In this document: piece after piece, positions 28,584 to 37,025 of the stretch | Position numbering within the stretch: position 1 is the first letter of the stretch | Layout: each line of letters starts with the position of its first letter | NCBI RefSeq assembly: GCF_040529045.1 | Contig: NZ_CP131914.1 | Location: 3,580,501-3,644,500 of the forward strand | Direction of reading: 5' to 3' | DNA length: 64,000 bases | From: Xanthomonas indica | GTDB taxonomy: Bacteria > Pseudomonadota > Gammaproteobacteria > Xanthomonadales > Xanthomonadaceae | Translations under genes and position numbers: made by a program | The notes under the pieces: generated by a model | Told to the model about the DNA's origin: nothing | What the model saw: only the letters and a program-made list of their open reading frames with translations | Database searches by the model: none

Positions 28584-29582
28584 CTAGGCGGAGGCAGGTC
28601 CAGGCACCTGTTCCGCAGGCACGGGCGCCGGCACCTGTTCCAGCAACGCGTTCAGCACCGCGCGCAACGCCGTCCGCACCTCGGGCGTGGCCTCCAGGTC
28701 GGCGAACGGCACGCCGATGGTCAGCAACTGCGCCGCCAGCCACGGCACCGCATCGGCCAGCAGCGACAGCCGGCAATGGCCGTCGGCCTCGTCCTGCAGG
28801 GTGCCGCACCATAGCGGAATACGCGCCCCCAGCTCGGCGGCACTGCCGCGCAGCCGCACGCTCAGGGCGTAGCCCAGCGCCTGCGGGCTGTAGCGGATCG
28901 CCGCGTCGACCATGGCCGCCGCGTCCTGCGGCGGCAGGCGCAACGCCACCGCCGCCCCAAGCTGCAAGGGCGCCGCGATGCGCTCGGCGCGGAAGGTGCG
29001 CCAGTCGGCACGGTCGCGGTCCCAGGCCAGCAGGTACCAGCGGCGGCCGGCGTTGACCAGGCGCAAGGGTTCGACCAGGCGTTGGCTGGCGCGGCCGCCG
29101 TGGTCGCGGTAGGCGAAACCGAGCAGGCGCCGGTCCCGGCAGGCGCTGGCGACGCCGATCAGCACCCGCGTGTCCGGCCGCAGCGGGTCCTGGCCCAGCG
29201 CCATGGTCGCGCCCTGCAAGGCCTCGGCGCGCTGGCGCACCCGCGCCGGCAGCAGCGGCTCGAGCTTGGCCAGTACCCGCACCGCGGTGTCCTCCAGGCC
29301 GGCCATGCTGGCGCAGGCGGCGCGCAGCGCCACCGCGACCGCCACCGCCTCGTCCTCCTCGAACAGCAGCGGCAGCATCTGCGCGCCGGCGGCCAGCCGG
29401 TAACCGCCGCCCACCCCAGCCGCCGCCTCCACCGCATAGCCCAGCGCACGCAGCCGCTCCACGTCGCGGCGCAGGCTGCGCCGGTCCACGCCCAGCCGCG
29501 CGGCCAGCTCGGCGCCGGACCACAGCCGGCGGGTCTGCAGCAGGGCGATCAGGCGCAACAGGCGGGCGGCGGGCGAGGACAT
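28584..29582 (-). CDS. YafY-type HTH/WYL-domain transcription regulator
   Basis: A 332-residue regulator. Residues 1-65 form a winged HTH of the DeoR-like HTH_11 type (SGAELAARLGVDRRSLRRDVERLRALGY). The WYL domain contains RRWYLLAWDRDRADWRTFRAERI, followed by the WCX extension (LRAVLNALLEQ). WYL domains sense ligands or nucleic acids. It is divergent from a GST gene, and a perfect 25-bp palindrome lies between them, so it probably represses itself and the GST gene. Confidence 0.88.
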   Translation of the reverse strand: MSSPAARLLRLIALLQTRRLWSGAELAARLGVDRRSLRRDVERLRALGYAVEAAAGVGGGYRLAAGAQMLPLLFEEDEAVAVAVALRAACASMAGLEDTAVRVLAKLEPLLPARVRQRAEALQGATMALGQDPLRPDTRVLIGVASACRDRRLLGFAYRDHGGRASQRLVEPLRLVNAGRRWYLLAWDRDRADWRTFRAERIAAPLQLGAAVALRLPPQDAAAMVDAAIRYSPQALGYALSVRLRGSAAELGARIPLWCGTLQDEADGHCRLSLLADAVPWLAAQLLTIGVPFADLEATPEVRTALRAVLNALLEQVPAPVPAEQVPGPASA

Positions 29583-29593
29583 CGGGACACGCT

Positions 29594-29618
29594 ATTGCGG
29601 ACAGGATCTGTCCGCAAT
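29594..29618. promoter_or_regulatory. Palindromic operator between WYL regulator and GST genes
   Basis: A perfect inverted repeat with 11-bp arms ATTGCGGACAG and CTGTCCGCAAT around GAT. It lies 12 bp upstream of the regulator start codon and 41 bp upstream of the GST ATG. A third half-site (CTGTCCG, 29629-29635) follows. Position and symmetry suit binding by the divergent regulator. Confidence 0.7.
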
Positions 29619-29658
29619 GGGGCCTAGGCTGTCCGTACCGATCCGCCAGGAGCCGCCC

Positions 29659-30276
29659 ATGACCGCCAACCGCCACATCACCCTGTTCCACAATCCGCAA
29701 TCGCGCTCGCGCGGCGTGCTGATCCTGCTCGAGGAACTGGGCGCCGACTACGCCATCGAGCGCATCGACTTCGATCGGCAGGCGCAACTGGCGCCGGCGT
29801 ACCTGGCGATCAACCCGATGGGCAAGGTGCCGGCGATCGTGCACGCCGGCGCGGTGGTCACCGAGCAGGGCGCGATCTACTCCTACCTGGCCGACCTGTA
29901 TCCCGAAGCCGGGCTGGCGCCACCGATCGGCGACCCGCTGCGCGGCCCCTATCTGCGCTGGCTGGCGTTCTACGGCGCCTGCTTCGAACCGGCGCTGGTC
30001 GACCGCGCGCTCAAGCGCGAACCGCCGCCGCGGGCGATGTCGCCCTATGCCGACTGCGACACCGTGCTGGCGGTGGTGGACGCGCAACTGGCGCGCGGCG
30101 ACTACCTGCTCGGCGCGCGCTGCAGCGCCGCCGACGTGCTGTGGGGCAGCGCGCTGGGCTGGATGCTGCAGTTCGGCCTGCTCGATTCGCCGGCGCCGAC
30201 CCGTGCCTACGCCGCGCGGATGGCCGAGCGGCCAGCGGTGCAGCGCGCGCTGGCGGTGGATGCCGCAGCGAGCTAA
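29659..30276 (+). CDS. Glutathione S-transferase family protein
   Basis: A 205-residue GST. ATG at 29659 has CAGGAG 7 nt upstream. The N-terminal thioredoxin fold contains HNPQSRSRGVLILLEELGADYAIERIDF with a Ser-rich active-site loop, the cis-Pro motif GKVPAIV and the glutathione-binding TEQGAI. The C-terminal helical domain includes the SAADVLW N-capping box. Substrate unknown. It is presumably controlled by the divergent WYL regulator. Its stop codon lies inside the left end of the large palindrome that follows. Confidence 0.88.
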   Translation: MTANRHITLFHNPQSRSRGVLILLEELGADYAIERIDFDRQAQLAPAYLAINPMGKVPAIVHAGAVVTEQGAIYSYLADLYPEAGLAPPIGDPLRGPYLRWLAFYGACFEPALVDRALKREPPPRAMSPYADCDTVLAVVDAQLARGDYLLGARCSAADVLWGSALGWMLQFGLLDSPAPTRAYAARMAERPAVQRALAVDAAAS

Positions 30277-30420
30277 GAGTGGCTGACACAACGTCGCGCG
30301 CAGTCGCCAGGTGGGTGCGGACGGCGCGGAGGAACCGCAGTGAACGCGTGGCACATGAGGATTCCGGGCACCGTCCGCGCCCGCCTGGCGGCTGCCCAGT
30401 GGTTTTGTCGGCCACGCTTA
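30274..30420. repeat. 147-bp imperfect palindromic element
   Basis: The two ends are long inverted copies. From the left: TAAGAGTGGCTGACACAAC, then GCAGTCGCCAGGTGGGTGCG and GACGGCGC. From the right, reverse complemented: TAAGCGTGGCCGACAAAACC, GCAGCCGCCAGGCGGGCGCG, GACGGTGC. The similarity continues toward the centre (GGAACCGCAG / GGAATCCTCA). As RNA it would form one long hairpin covering the GST stop codon; as DNA it could extrude a cruciform. Transposase is absent, so a MITE or REP-like origin is inference. Confidence 0.75.
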
Positions 30421-30489
30421 AGACCTGCGCCCGCGCGCCGGCACGAGTAAACTAACCGGCTTCCTTTCCACCCGCCTGGATTAAGCGCC

Positions 30490-31914
30490 ATGCCCGGGAC
30501 CGTCCTGCATCCCCTGCCCTCCGCCGGCCCCGCCGCCGCCGCCGCGCCGGTGCGCGGCAAGCTGTACATCAAGACTCACGGTTGCCAGATGAACGAGTAC
30601 GACTCGGCCAAGATGGCCGACGTGCTCGCCGCATCCGAGGGCCTGGAGCTGACCGACAACCCCGAAGAAGCGGACGTGGTCCTGGTCAACACCTGCTCGA
30701 TCCGCGAGAAGGCGCAGGAGAAGGTGTTCAGTCAGCTCGGCCGCTGGAAGGCGCTGAAGGCCGGCGGCAAGCCGGTGATCATCGGCGTCGGCGGCTGCGT
30801 GGCGTCGCAGGAAGGCGAGGCCATCGTCAAGCGCGCGCCCTACGTGGACCTGGTGTTCGGCCCACAGACCCTGCACCGGCTGCCGGAGCTGATCCGCGCG
30901 CGGCGCGAATCGGGCAAGTCGCAGGTGGACATCAGCTTCCCCGAGGTCGAGAAGTTCGACCGCCTGCCGGAGCCGCGCGCCGAAGGCCCGTCGGCCTTCG
31001 TGTCGATCATGGAAGGCTGCTCCAAGTACTGCTCGTTCTGCGTGGTGCCCTACACCCGCGGCGAGGAGATCAGCCGGCCGTTCGAGGACGTGCTGGTGGA
31101 AGTGGCGCAACTGGCCGCGCAGGGCGTGCGCGAGATCAACCTGCTCGGCCAGAACGTCAACGCCTACCGCGGCCCCTACGCCGACGCCGAGGCCGGCGAG
31201 GAAGCGCAGCATGCCGACCTGGGCCTGCTGATCCGCAGCATCGCGCAGATCGAGGGCATCGGCCGCATCCGCTTCACCACCTCGCATCCGCTGGAATTCA
31301 GCGACTCGCTGGTGGAGGCCTACCGCGACGTGCCGCAGCTGGCCAACTACCTGCACCTGCCGGTGCAGGCCGGCAGCGACCGCATCCTCAGCGCGATGAA
31401 GCGCGGCTACACCGCGCTGGAGTTCAAGCAGAAGATCCGCAAGCTGCGCGCGGTGCGGCCGGACATCTCGATCAGCTCGGACTTCATCGTCGGCTTCCCC
31501 GGCGAGACCGATGCCGACTTCGACAAGACCATGAAGCTGATCGAGGACGTGGGCTTCGACCAGAGCTTCTCCTTCATCTATTCGCGGCGCCCGGGCACGC
31601 CCGCCGCCGATCTGGAAGACGACACCCCCGAGGCGGTCAAGCACGCGCGGCTGGCGCGGCTGCAGGCGCACATCAACGCGCATGCGCAGCAGATCTCGCA
31701 GGGCATGATCGGCAGCGTGCAGACCGTGCTGGTGGAAGGACCGTCGAAGAAGAACCCGGCCGAGCTGACCGGCAAGACCGAGAACATGCGCTCGGTCAAC
31801 TTCCCCGGCCACCCGCGCCTGATCGGCCAGTTCGTCGATGTGACCATCACCGAGGCGCTGAGCAACTCGCTGCGCGGCCGCCTGCACCTGGCCGAGGACG
31901 ACGCCGCGGCCTGA
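30490..31914 (+). CDS. miaB: tRNA-i6A37 methylthiotransferase
   Basis: A 474-residue radical-SAM enzyme that adds the 2-methylthio group to i6A37 of tRNAs reading UNN codons. Three domains are visible: UPF0004 ([19 protein letters not shown] with cluster-binding Cys, [18 protein letters not shown]), radical SAM with CSKYCSFC near residues 177-184, and a C-terminal TRAM domain ([20 protein letters not shown] onward). It starts 69 bp after the large palindrome. Length and motifs match the family fully. Confidence 0.97.
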   Translation: MPGTVLHPLPSAGPAAAAAPVRGKLYIKTHGCQMNEYDSAKMADVLAASEGLELTDNPEEADVVLVNTCSIREKAQEKVFSQLGRWKALKAGGKPVIIGVGGCVASQEGEAIVKRAPYVDLVFGPQTLHRLPELIRARRESGKSQVDISFPEVEKFDRLPEPRAEGPSAFVSIMEGCSKYCSFCVVPYTRGEEISRPFEDVLVEVAQLAAQGVREINLLGQNVNAYRGPYADAEAGEEAQHADLGLLIRSIAQIEGIGRIRFTTSHPLEFSDSLVEAYRDVPQLANYLHLPVQAGSDRILSAMKRGYTALEFKQKIRKLRAVRPDISISSDFIVGFPGETDADFDKTMKLIEDVGFDQSFSFIYSRRPGTPAADLEDDTPEAVKHARLARLQAHINAHAQQISQGMIGSVQTVLVEGPSKKNPAELTGKTENMRSVNFPGHPRLIGQFVDVTITEALSNSLRGRLHLAEDDAAA

Positions 31915-31931
31915 GCGGCGTCGGGTGCGTT

Positions 31932-32594
31932 CTATTCGAGCGCGCTCAGGAACCGCTCACCGCGCGGACCAATCTGCACGGCCCGCGAATCCGGCACCCG
32001 CCGCGCCAGGCCGGTGCCGAGCAGATGCGCGAGCAAGGCACTGCCCAGCGCGCCGGCGACGTGGTCGCGGCGCTCGCTCCAGTCCAGGCACGGCCGGCAC
32101 AGCGGCCGCCGGGAGCCGCGCAAGGCCGCCACGTCGATGCCGATCGCCGCGCACCAGGCCGCGCCGGACGCGCTCAGGGCCATGCCGTCGCTGCACAGCA
32201 GGTACCCGCGCGTCTCCATCTGCTGGCGCCAGCGGATCGCCAGCTCGCCGGCAAGGTGGTCGTAGCACACCCGCGCACGGCGCAGGCCGGCATCCGCCGG
32301 GCCGACCCGCCGGGTCTGCGGCGGCGCCAGTCCCATCATCGCCTCGACTGCCGCGGCAACCTGCGCATCGGCCACGCGGAAATAGCGGTGCCGGCCTTGG
32401 CGCACCACGGCGAGCAGGCCGGCCTCGACCAGTTGCGTCAGATGCCGGCTGGCGGTGGACGGCGCCACCCCACCATCCAGGGCCAGTTCCGTGGCGGTGC
32501 GCGCCTGCCCGCCCATCAACGCCGCCAGCATGCGGCTGCGCGCGGCGTCGCCCAGCAGGAAGGCGACACGGGACAGCGGCGTGGCTTCGCTCAT
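31932..32594 (-). CDS. ArsR-family transcription regulator
   Basis: A 220-residue regulator. The N-terminal winged HTH reads RVAFLLGDAARSRMLAALM, ATELALDGGVAPSTASRHLTQL and LVEAGLLAVVRQGRHRYFRVAD. The C-terminal half (about 100-220) contains four Cys but no ArsR metal-box ELCVCDL, so a metal inducer is not evident. It is divergent from osmC, and a palindrome overlaps its start codon, pointing to autoregulation and control of osmC-ACT. Confidence 0.88.
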   Translation of the reverse strand: MSEATPLSRVAFLLGDAARSRMLAALMGGQARTATELALDGGVAPSTASRHLTQLVEAGLLAVVRQGRHRYFRVADAQVAAAVEAMMGLAPPQTRRVGPADAGLRRARVCYDHLAGELAIRWRQQMETRGYLLCSDGMALSASGAAWCAAIGIDVAALRGSRRPLCRPCLDWSERRDHVAGALGSALLAHLLGTGLARRVPDSRAVQIGPRGERFLSALE

Positions 32595-32617
32595 GCTTCG
32601 ATTCTAGACGAAGCATG
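32592..32617. promoter_or_regulatory. Palindromic operator overlapping the arsR-type start codon
   Basis: Perfect 9-bp arms CATGCTTCG and CGAAGCATG separated by ATTCTAGA. The left arm includes the regulator's start codon (32592-32594) and the right arm is 49 bp before the osmC ATG. A second dyad, GGCGCC-ACGCT-GGCGCC, follows at 32617-32633. This is a likely binding site for the adjacent ArsR protein. Confidence 0.65.
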
Positions 32618-32665
32618 GCGCCACGCTGGCGCCTACCGTGCCTGCTCCCACACGAGGCAGGCACC

Positions 32666-33163
32666 ATGACCGACACGCTCCACCACTACGCTTCGCAGCT
32701 GCACTGGACCGGCAACCGCGGCGGCGGCACCGCCGACTACGCCGGCTACGGCCGCGACTACACCCTGCAGGTTCCCGGCAAGCCGCGACTGCCCGGCAGC
32801 GCCGATCCCGCGTTCCGTGGCGACCCGGCGCTGCACAATCCAGAAGACCTGTTCGTCGGCGCCCTCGCCGCCTGCCACATGCTCACCTACCTGGCGCTGT
32901 GCGCACATGCCGGCATCCGGGTGTTGGCCTACGACGACCAGGCGCAGGGCTGGCTGGAGCTGCATCCCGGCCGGGGCGGACGCTTCCGCGAGGTGGCGCT
33001 GGCGCCGCGGGTGACCATTGCCGCGGACAGCGATGCGACCCGCGCGCACGCGCTGCACGCACAGGCGCACGCGCAGTGCTTCATCGCCAACAGCTGCGCG
33101 GTGGCGGTGCGCTGCGAGGCGACGGTCGTGCACGGCGAGGCGGCGGCGGAGGCGCTGCGATGA
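32666..33163 (+). CDS. OsmC-family peroxidase-like protein
   Basis: A 165-residue OsmC-fold protein starting MTDTLHHYASQLHWTG at 32666. The two redox Cys typical of OsmC/Ohr appear in LFVGALAACHMLTYLALC and FIANSCAVAV. OsmC/Ohr proteins reduce organic hydroperoxides with a Cys-Cys pair. Its stop overlaps the next ATG (ATGA), and the gene is divergent from the ArsR regulator, so thiol- or peroxide-responsive control is plausible but not shown. Confidence 0.88.
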   Translation: MTDTLHHYASQLHWTGNRGGGTADYAGYGRDYTLQVPGKPRLPGSADPAFRGDPALHNPEDLFVGALAACHMLTYLALCAHAGIRVLAYDDQAQGWLELHPGRGGRFREVALAPRVTIAADSDATRAHALHAQAHAQCFIANSCAVAVRCEATVVHGEAAAEALR

Positions 33164-33576
33164 AGGACGTGGAGATCCATCTCGACGATCGCCCCGGCGC
33201 ACTGGCGGCGATGGCCCAGGCACTGGGCGCGGCCGGCATCAGCATCGAAGGCGGCGGCGCATGGCGCGTGGAGGGCCACGCGGTCGCGCACTTCCTGTTC
33301 GATGCTGCCGCGCCGGTGCGCGACGCGCTGCAGGCGCACGGCATTCGCGTCGCCGCCGAGCGCCCCGCGGTGCTGCTGCGCCTGGACCAGCAAACGCCGG
33401 GACAACTCGGCCTGCTGACTGGCCTGCTGGGCGCCGCCGGCATCGACATCGCCGTGCAGTACAGCGATCACCACGGTCAGCTGGTGCTGGTGGTGGACGA
33501 TCTTGCCGGCGCACGGGCGATCGCGGACGCGTGGATGCAGGAACGCGCCGCACGCCGCGACGGTGCGCAGCGATAA
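33160..33576 (+). CDS. Tandem ACT-domain protein
   Basis: A 138-residue protein made of two ACT-like folds: residues 1-65 (VEIHLDDRPGALAAMAQALGAAGISIEGG) and 68-138 (LRLDQQTPGQLGLLTGLLGAAGIDI). ACT domains bind amino acids or other small ligands and regulate enzymes; no catalytic domain is attached. It is translationally coupled to osmC, so its partner or ligand may relate to that gene's role. Specific function unknown. Confidence 0.8.
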   Translation: MKDVEIHLDDRPGALAAMAQALGAAGISIEGGGAWRVEGHAVAHFLFDAAAPVRDALQAHGIRVAAERPAVLLRLDQQTPGQLGLLTGLLGAAGIDIAVQYSDHHGQLVLVVDDLAGARAIADAWMQERAARRDGAQR

Positions 33577-33926
33577 GGCCCGCCGCGACCTTCCGAACCG
33601 CACGCGCGCCGCGGCCACGCGCGAGGCGCCGGCCGGATCGCTGCGGTTTTTTTCGCCACCACAGGGCAGCGCCTTGCGTGGCAAGGCGTTCGCACGGTTG
33701 TCCACAGGCTTTTGGACAATCGATCCACATCCGTTGTGGACAACGTTGCCATCGCCGCGTCGTGCGGGTCGCGGCGGCGCTCACAGGCCCGCAGGGCGCA
33801 GTCGATCGCGTCGGCGTGCACGCGCCGACGCCGTCGCCGCGCGCCCTTCACTGGCCCGGCTACGCGCTGCGCGCTACCCTTTGCGCCCCTCGTTTTCGAC
33901 GCTGCCGCTGGCGGCGTGCGCCCGCC
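33577..33926 (+). other. Intergenic region upstream of phoH
   Basis: This 350-bp gap has no supportable gene. The segment 33690-33750 holds an inverted pair around a less GC-rich core: TTGTCCACAGGCTTTTGGAC and ATCCACATCCGTTGTGGACAA, resembling the TTGTCCACA motif of DnaA-type boxes (TTATCCACA). The phoH promoter should lie in this gap, but I cannot assign it. Confidence 0.4.
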
Positions 33927-34913
33927 ATGACCACCCCTGCGCAACGCGACTTCACCCTGGATCCCGCCGACACCGAGCGCCTGGCCAACCTGGCCGGTCC
34001 GTTCGATGCGCACCTGCGGCAGATCGAACTGCGCCTGGGCGTGGAGATCTCCAACCGTGGCAACGTGTACCGGGTGACCGGGCCGGAGCAGGCGGTGGCC
34101 GCGGCGGAGCGGCTGCTGCAGGCGCTGTACGCCGAGGCCGACCACGTCGTCTTCGACGACCAGGAAATCCACCTGCGGCTCAACCAGTCCAATGTCGACC
34201 AGGTGGCGCAGCGCGCCTACCAACCGCAGGAGGTGGCGATCAAGGTCAAGCGTGGCACGGTGCGCGGCCGCGGCGCCAACCAGGCCAAGTACCTGCACCA
34301 GATCGCCACCCACGACATCAACTTCGGCATCGGCCCGGCCGGCACCGGCAAGACCTTCCTGGCCGTGGCCAGCGCGGTGGAAGCACTGAACGAATCGCGG
34401 GTGCAGCGGCTGATCCTGGTGCGCCCGGCGGTGGAGGCCGGCGAGAAGCTCGGCTTTCTGCCCGGCGACCTCAGCCAGAAGGTCGACCCCTACCTGCGCC
34501 CGCTGTACGACGCGCTGTACGAGATGCTGGGCGTGGAGAAGGTGGTCAAGCTGCTGGAGAAGAACGTCATCGAGATCGCGCCGCTGGCGTACATGCGCGG
34601 ACGCACCCTCAACGACGCCTACGTGATCCTGGACGAAGCGCAGAACACCACCATCGAACAGATGAAGATGTTCCTGACCCGCCTCGGCTTCGGCAGCACC
34701 GCCGTGGTCACCGGCGACCTGACCCAGATCGACCTGCCCAAGCACGTCAAGTCCGGCCTGCGCGATGCCATCGAGGTGCTGCACGAGGTGGATGGGGTCA
34801 GCTTCACCTTCTTCGAGGCGCGCGACGTGGTCCGGCATCCGCTGGTGGCGCGCATCGTCAACGCCTACGAGAAGCGCGACGTCGTCGACCGCGCCAGCGG
34901 CCCGTCGGCGTGA
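33927..34913 (+). CDS. phoH: PhoH-family P-loop ATPase (YbeZ type)
   Basis: A 328-residue ATPase, start MTTPAQRDF at 33927. An N-terminal KH-like RNA-binding region (about 20-110) precedes the ATPase with Walker A GPAGTGKTFLA, RPAVEAGEKLGFLPGDL, Walker B VILDEAQN and VTGDLTQIDLP. In E. coli the YbeZ protein works with the endoribonuclease YbeY, which is also nearby here. The stop codon overlaps the GTG start of a small secreted protein. Confidence 0.95.
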   Translation: MTTPAQRDFTLDPADTERLANLAGPFDAHLRQIELRLGVEISNRGNVYRVTGPEQAVAAAERLLQALYAEADHVVFDDQEIHLRLNQSNVDQVAQRAYQPQEVAIKVKRGTVRGRGANQAKYLHQIATHDINFGIGPAGTGKTFLAVASAVEALNESRVQRLILVRPAVEAGEKLGFLPGDLSQKVDPYLRPLYDALYEMLGVEKVVKLLEKNVIEIAPLAYMRGRTLNDAYVILDEAQNTTIEQMKMFLTRLGFGSTAVVTGDLTQIDLPKHVKSGLRDAIEVLHEVDGVSFTFFEARDVVRHPLVARIVNAYEKRDVVDRASGPSA

Positions 34914-35476
34914 TCCGCACCTGGCCGGCGCTGCTGGGAACGTTGCTCGGCGTGGCCGGCAGTGCCGGCGGCCACACGCCCGAGCGGACGCCAGCGCAGG
35001 ATCCGGCGCCGCAACGCGTCGCCCTGGCGCAATCGCTGACCGCGCCGTGCGTGTCGATCGTGCAGGACAGCGCCGTCATCGGCCTGCCGCGCGATGTGCT
35101 CGAGCGCGCCGCGGCGATCGCCCGCACTTCGCCGACCGCGCCGCGCGGCAACGAAGCGCAGCGCCTGGCCTGGATCGCCGGCACCCGGGCCCAAGCCCTG
35201 CTCGATGCGGCCGAGGCCCCCGGCGCGACGCGCGACCGCTTCGGCTGCAATGCGCTGGCCTACAAGCAGGTGCCGGCTGACAGCCTTTACCTGGTCGGCG
35301 ACCTGCTCGCACACGGCCAGGCCGCGGTATGGCTCCCGGCCTCGGCGCGCTTCGCCGCCACGGTGGAGATCCGGCGCGACAACCCGCAGTGCAAGCGAGG
35401 CCCGATGGGCAGCGCGGCCTACCGCATCGACGACGAAAAGACCCCGTTGCTGTTCCTGGTCGCCTGCGTGACCTGA
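34910..35476 (+). CDS. Hypothetical secreted protein between phoH and ybeY
   Basis: A 188-residue frame starting at GTG 34910 (overlap GTGA with phoH). The N-terminus VIRTWPALLGTLLGVAGSAGG looks like a weak signal peptide. The rest has three Cys (TAPCVSIVQD, DRFGCNALA, NPQCKRG) plus one near the end (VACVT), suggesting a periplasmic disulfide-bonded fold. I recognise no family. Its coupling to phoH and conserved-looking composition support a real gene; moderate confidence. Confidence 0.6.
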   Translation: MIRTWPALLGTLLGVAGSAGGHTPERTPAQDPAPQRVALAQSLTAPCVSIVQDSAVIGLPRDVLERAAAIARTSPTAPRGNEAQRLAWIAGTRAQALLDAAEAPGATRDRFGCNALAYKQVPADSLYLVGDLLAHGQAAVWLPASARFAATVEIRRDNPQCKRGPMGSAAYRIDDEKTPLLFLVACVT

Positions 35477-35635
35477 GCCGCACACCGCACACCGACGACC
35501 TGTGCAGTTCGGTCGCGCCGCGCATGCGGGAACGCTGGTGCGAGGCAAGCCCGCCTCAGCGCCGACGACGCAAGGTCGCCCTGAGCCGCCGCACGCGCGA
35601 TACTGTGCCCCCACCGCTGTACTCGGCCGTCTGCC

Positions 35636-36121
35636 ATGACCAAAGGTCCCGTCCGCCTCGATGTCGGCGTCAGCTACGCCCTGCCCCGTGCCGGGCTGCC
35701 GGCGGCGACGAGCTTCCGCAAGTGGGTCGCCGCGGCACTGAAGGGCCGCATCCGCGAGGCCGACTTGGCGATCCGCCTGGTTGACGACCGTGAAGGCCGC
35801 GCCCTCAACCAGCACTACCGGGGCAAGGACTACGCGACCAACGTGCTCAGCTTTCCGGCCGAACTGCCAGAGGGGCTGCCGAAGGGCGTGAAACTGCCGC
35901 TGCTCGGCGACCTGGTGATCTGCGCGCCGGTGGTGGCGCGCGAAGCCGCCGAACAGGACAAGCCGCTCAACGCGCACTACGCGCACCTGACCGTGCACGG
36001 GGTGCTGCACCTGCTCGGCTGGGACCACGAGGACGACAAGGAGGCCGAGGCGATGGAGCAACTGGAACGCGAGATCCTCGCCGACCTCGGCGTCTCCGAC
36101 CCCTACGCCGGCGAGCGTTGA
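35636..36121 (+). CDS. ybeY: Endoribonuclease YbeY
   Basis: A 161-residue metal-dependent endoribonuclease needed for 16S rRNA 3' maturation and ribosome quality control. The zinc motif H-x3-H-x5-H is present in [11 protein letters not shown] (HGVLH...DH), with the upstream signature [14 protein letters not shown] and [12 protein letters not shown]. It is separated from phoH only by the small secreted gene, keeping the classic phoH-ybeY-corC order. Confidence 0.96.
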   Translation: MTKGPVRLDVGVSYALPRAGLPAATSFRKWVAAALKGRIREADLAIRLVDDREGRALNQHYRGKDYATNVLSFPAELPEGLPKGVKLPLLGDLVICAPVVAREAAEQDKPLNAHYAHLTVHGVLHLLGWDHEDDKEAEAMEQLEREILADLGVSDPYAGER

Positions 36122-36164
36122 TCCGATATCCCACGCCCTCTGCCGCGACCGACCCTCACCCCAA

Positions 36165-36187
36165 CCCCTCTCCCGAGGGGAGAGGGG
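36165..36187. repeat. Perfect hairpin CCCCTCTCCC/GGGAGAGGGG
   Basis: A 10-bp stem with loop GAG, preceded by CCCTCACCCCAA. It lies 44 nt after the ybeY stop codon. From memory, this type of element is common in Xanthomonas intergenic spaces. It could act as a terminator or mRNA stabiliser; no T-tract follows. Confidence 0.6.
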
Positions 36188-36293
36188 CTCGGTGTGTCCC
36201 CCTACCCACCCCGCGCTGGTCAAGCGCGAGCCCCGGCGGTAACGTGGCCGCGCGGCGATCGCCGCAGCCCGCTTTCCTTCGAGGTTCCGTGCG

Positions 36294-36914
36294 TTGATCC
36301 GTCCCTCGCTCGTCCTGCTCGCGCTGGCCTGCGCCGCTCCGGCGGCGGCCATCGCGACGCCACCCGCGCCGCCCGCTGCGGCACCTGCCGCCACTGCGGC
36401 CGGCGATCCGCCCATCGATCTGCCGGCGCTGCTGGAATGCCGCCAGCACGTGACCGACTTCACCGCGCTGGCGCCGCTGCTGGCCGATCCGCTGAAGGCG
36501 GTGGCGCACGGCTGGCGGCCGCTGCCGCAGACCAACCTGTTCATGACCGAGTACGCGCTGACCCGACCGATCCAGGTGTTCGGCTACAGCAGCGAGCGCA
36601 TCGCCTTCTCCGGCGCCAGCGTGATGGCGATCCTGGACCTGCCCGATCCGCGGCCGCTGGCCAAGCGCCTGAACCTGGAAGCGGCGGTGGACACCCCGGA
36701 GAAGGCCATGTTCGGCCGCGAAGTGCTCAGCCGCGACGTGCGCGACCCCAAGACCGGCGAGCCGATGATCGAGTCGATCATCCTCAGCGTGTCCACGGTC
36801 AAATCGCATCCCGGCAAGACCCTGGCCGGCTGCAGCTACAGCCTGGACCTGCCCGAGGAGCCGGGCGCGCCGCCGGCGCCGGACGTGCTGCACACGCCGC
36901 CCAAGGGCGGCTGA
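36294..36914 (+). CDS. Hypothetical exported protein (TTG start)
   Basis: A 206-residue protein. The only suitable start is TTG at 36294, with GAGG 9 nt upstream. It gives a signal peptide (LVLLALACAAPAAAIA) and a Pro/Ala-rich stretch. The mature part contains LLECRQHVTDFTALAPLL, NLFMTEYALTRPIQVFGYSSERIAFSG, and a conserved-looking end CSYSLDLPEEPG. Two Cys could pair. I recognise no family. It interrupts the usual ybeY-corC order. Confidence 0.65.
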   Translation: MIRPSLVLLALACAAPAAAIATPPAPPAAAPAATAAGDPPIDLPALLECRQHVTDFTALAPLLADPLKAVAHGWRPLPQTNLFMTEYALTRPIQVFGYSSERIAFSGASVMAILDLPDPRPLAKRLNLEAAVDTPEKAMFGREVLSRDVRDPKTGEPMIESIILSVSTVKSHPGKTLAGCSYSLDLPEEPGAPPAPDVLHTPPKGG

Positions 36915-37025
36915 ACCCGGGCCGGCAGGCCGTCGACGGCCTGCGGCTGGCGTCGCGATGCTGTCGCGACCGCCCTGTTAGACTTGCCGTTACCGCCCGT
37001 TCGACCGGGCGCCTACCCACAGAAC

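Noticed and set aside
27778-30354. 858-codon minus-strand open frame across the transglycosylase, WYL and GST genes
   Set aside because: It runs out of frame through three well-supported genes and has no domain.
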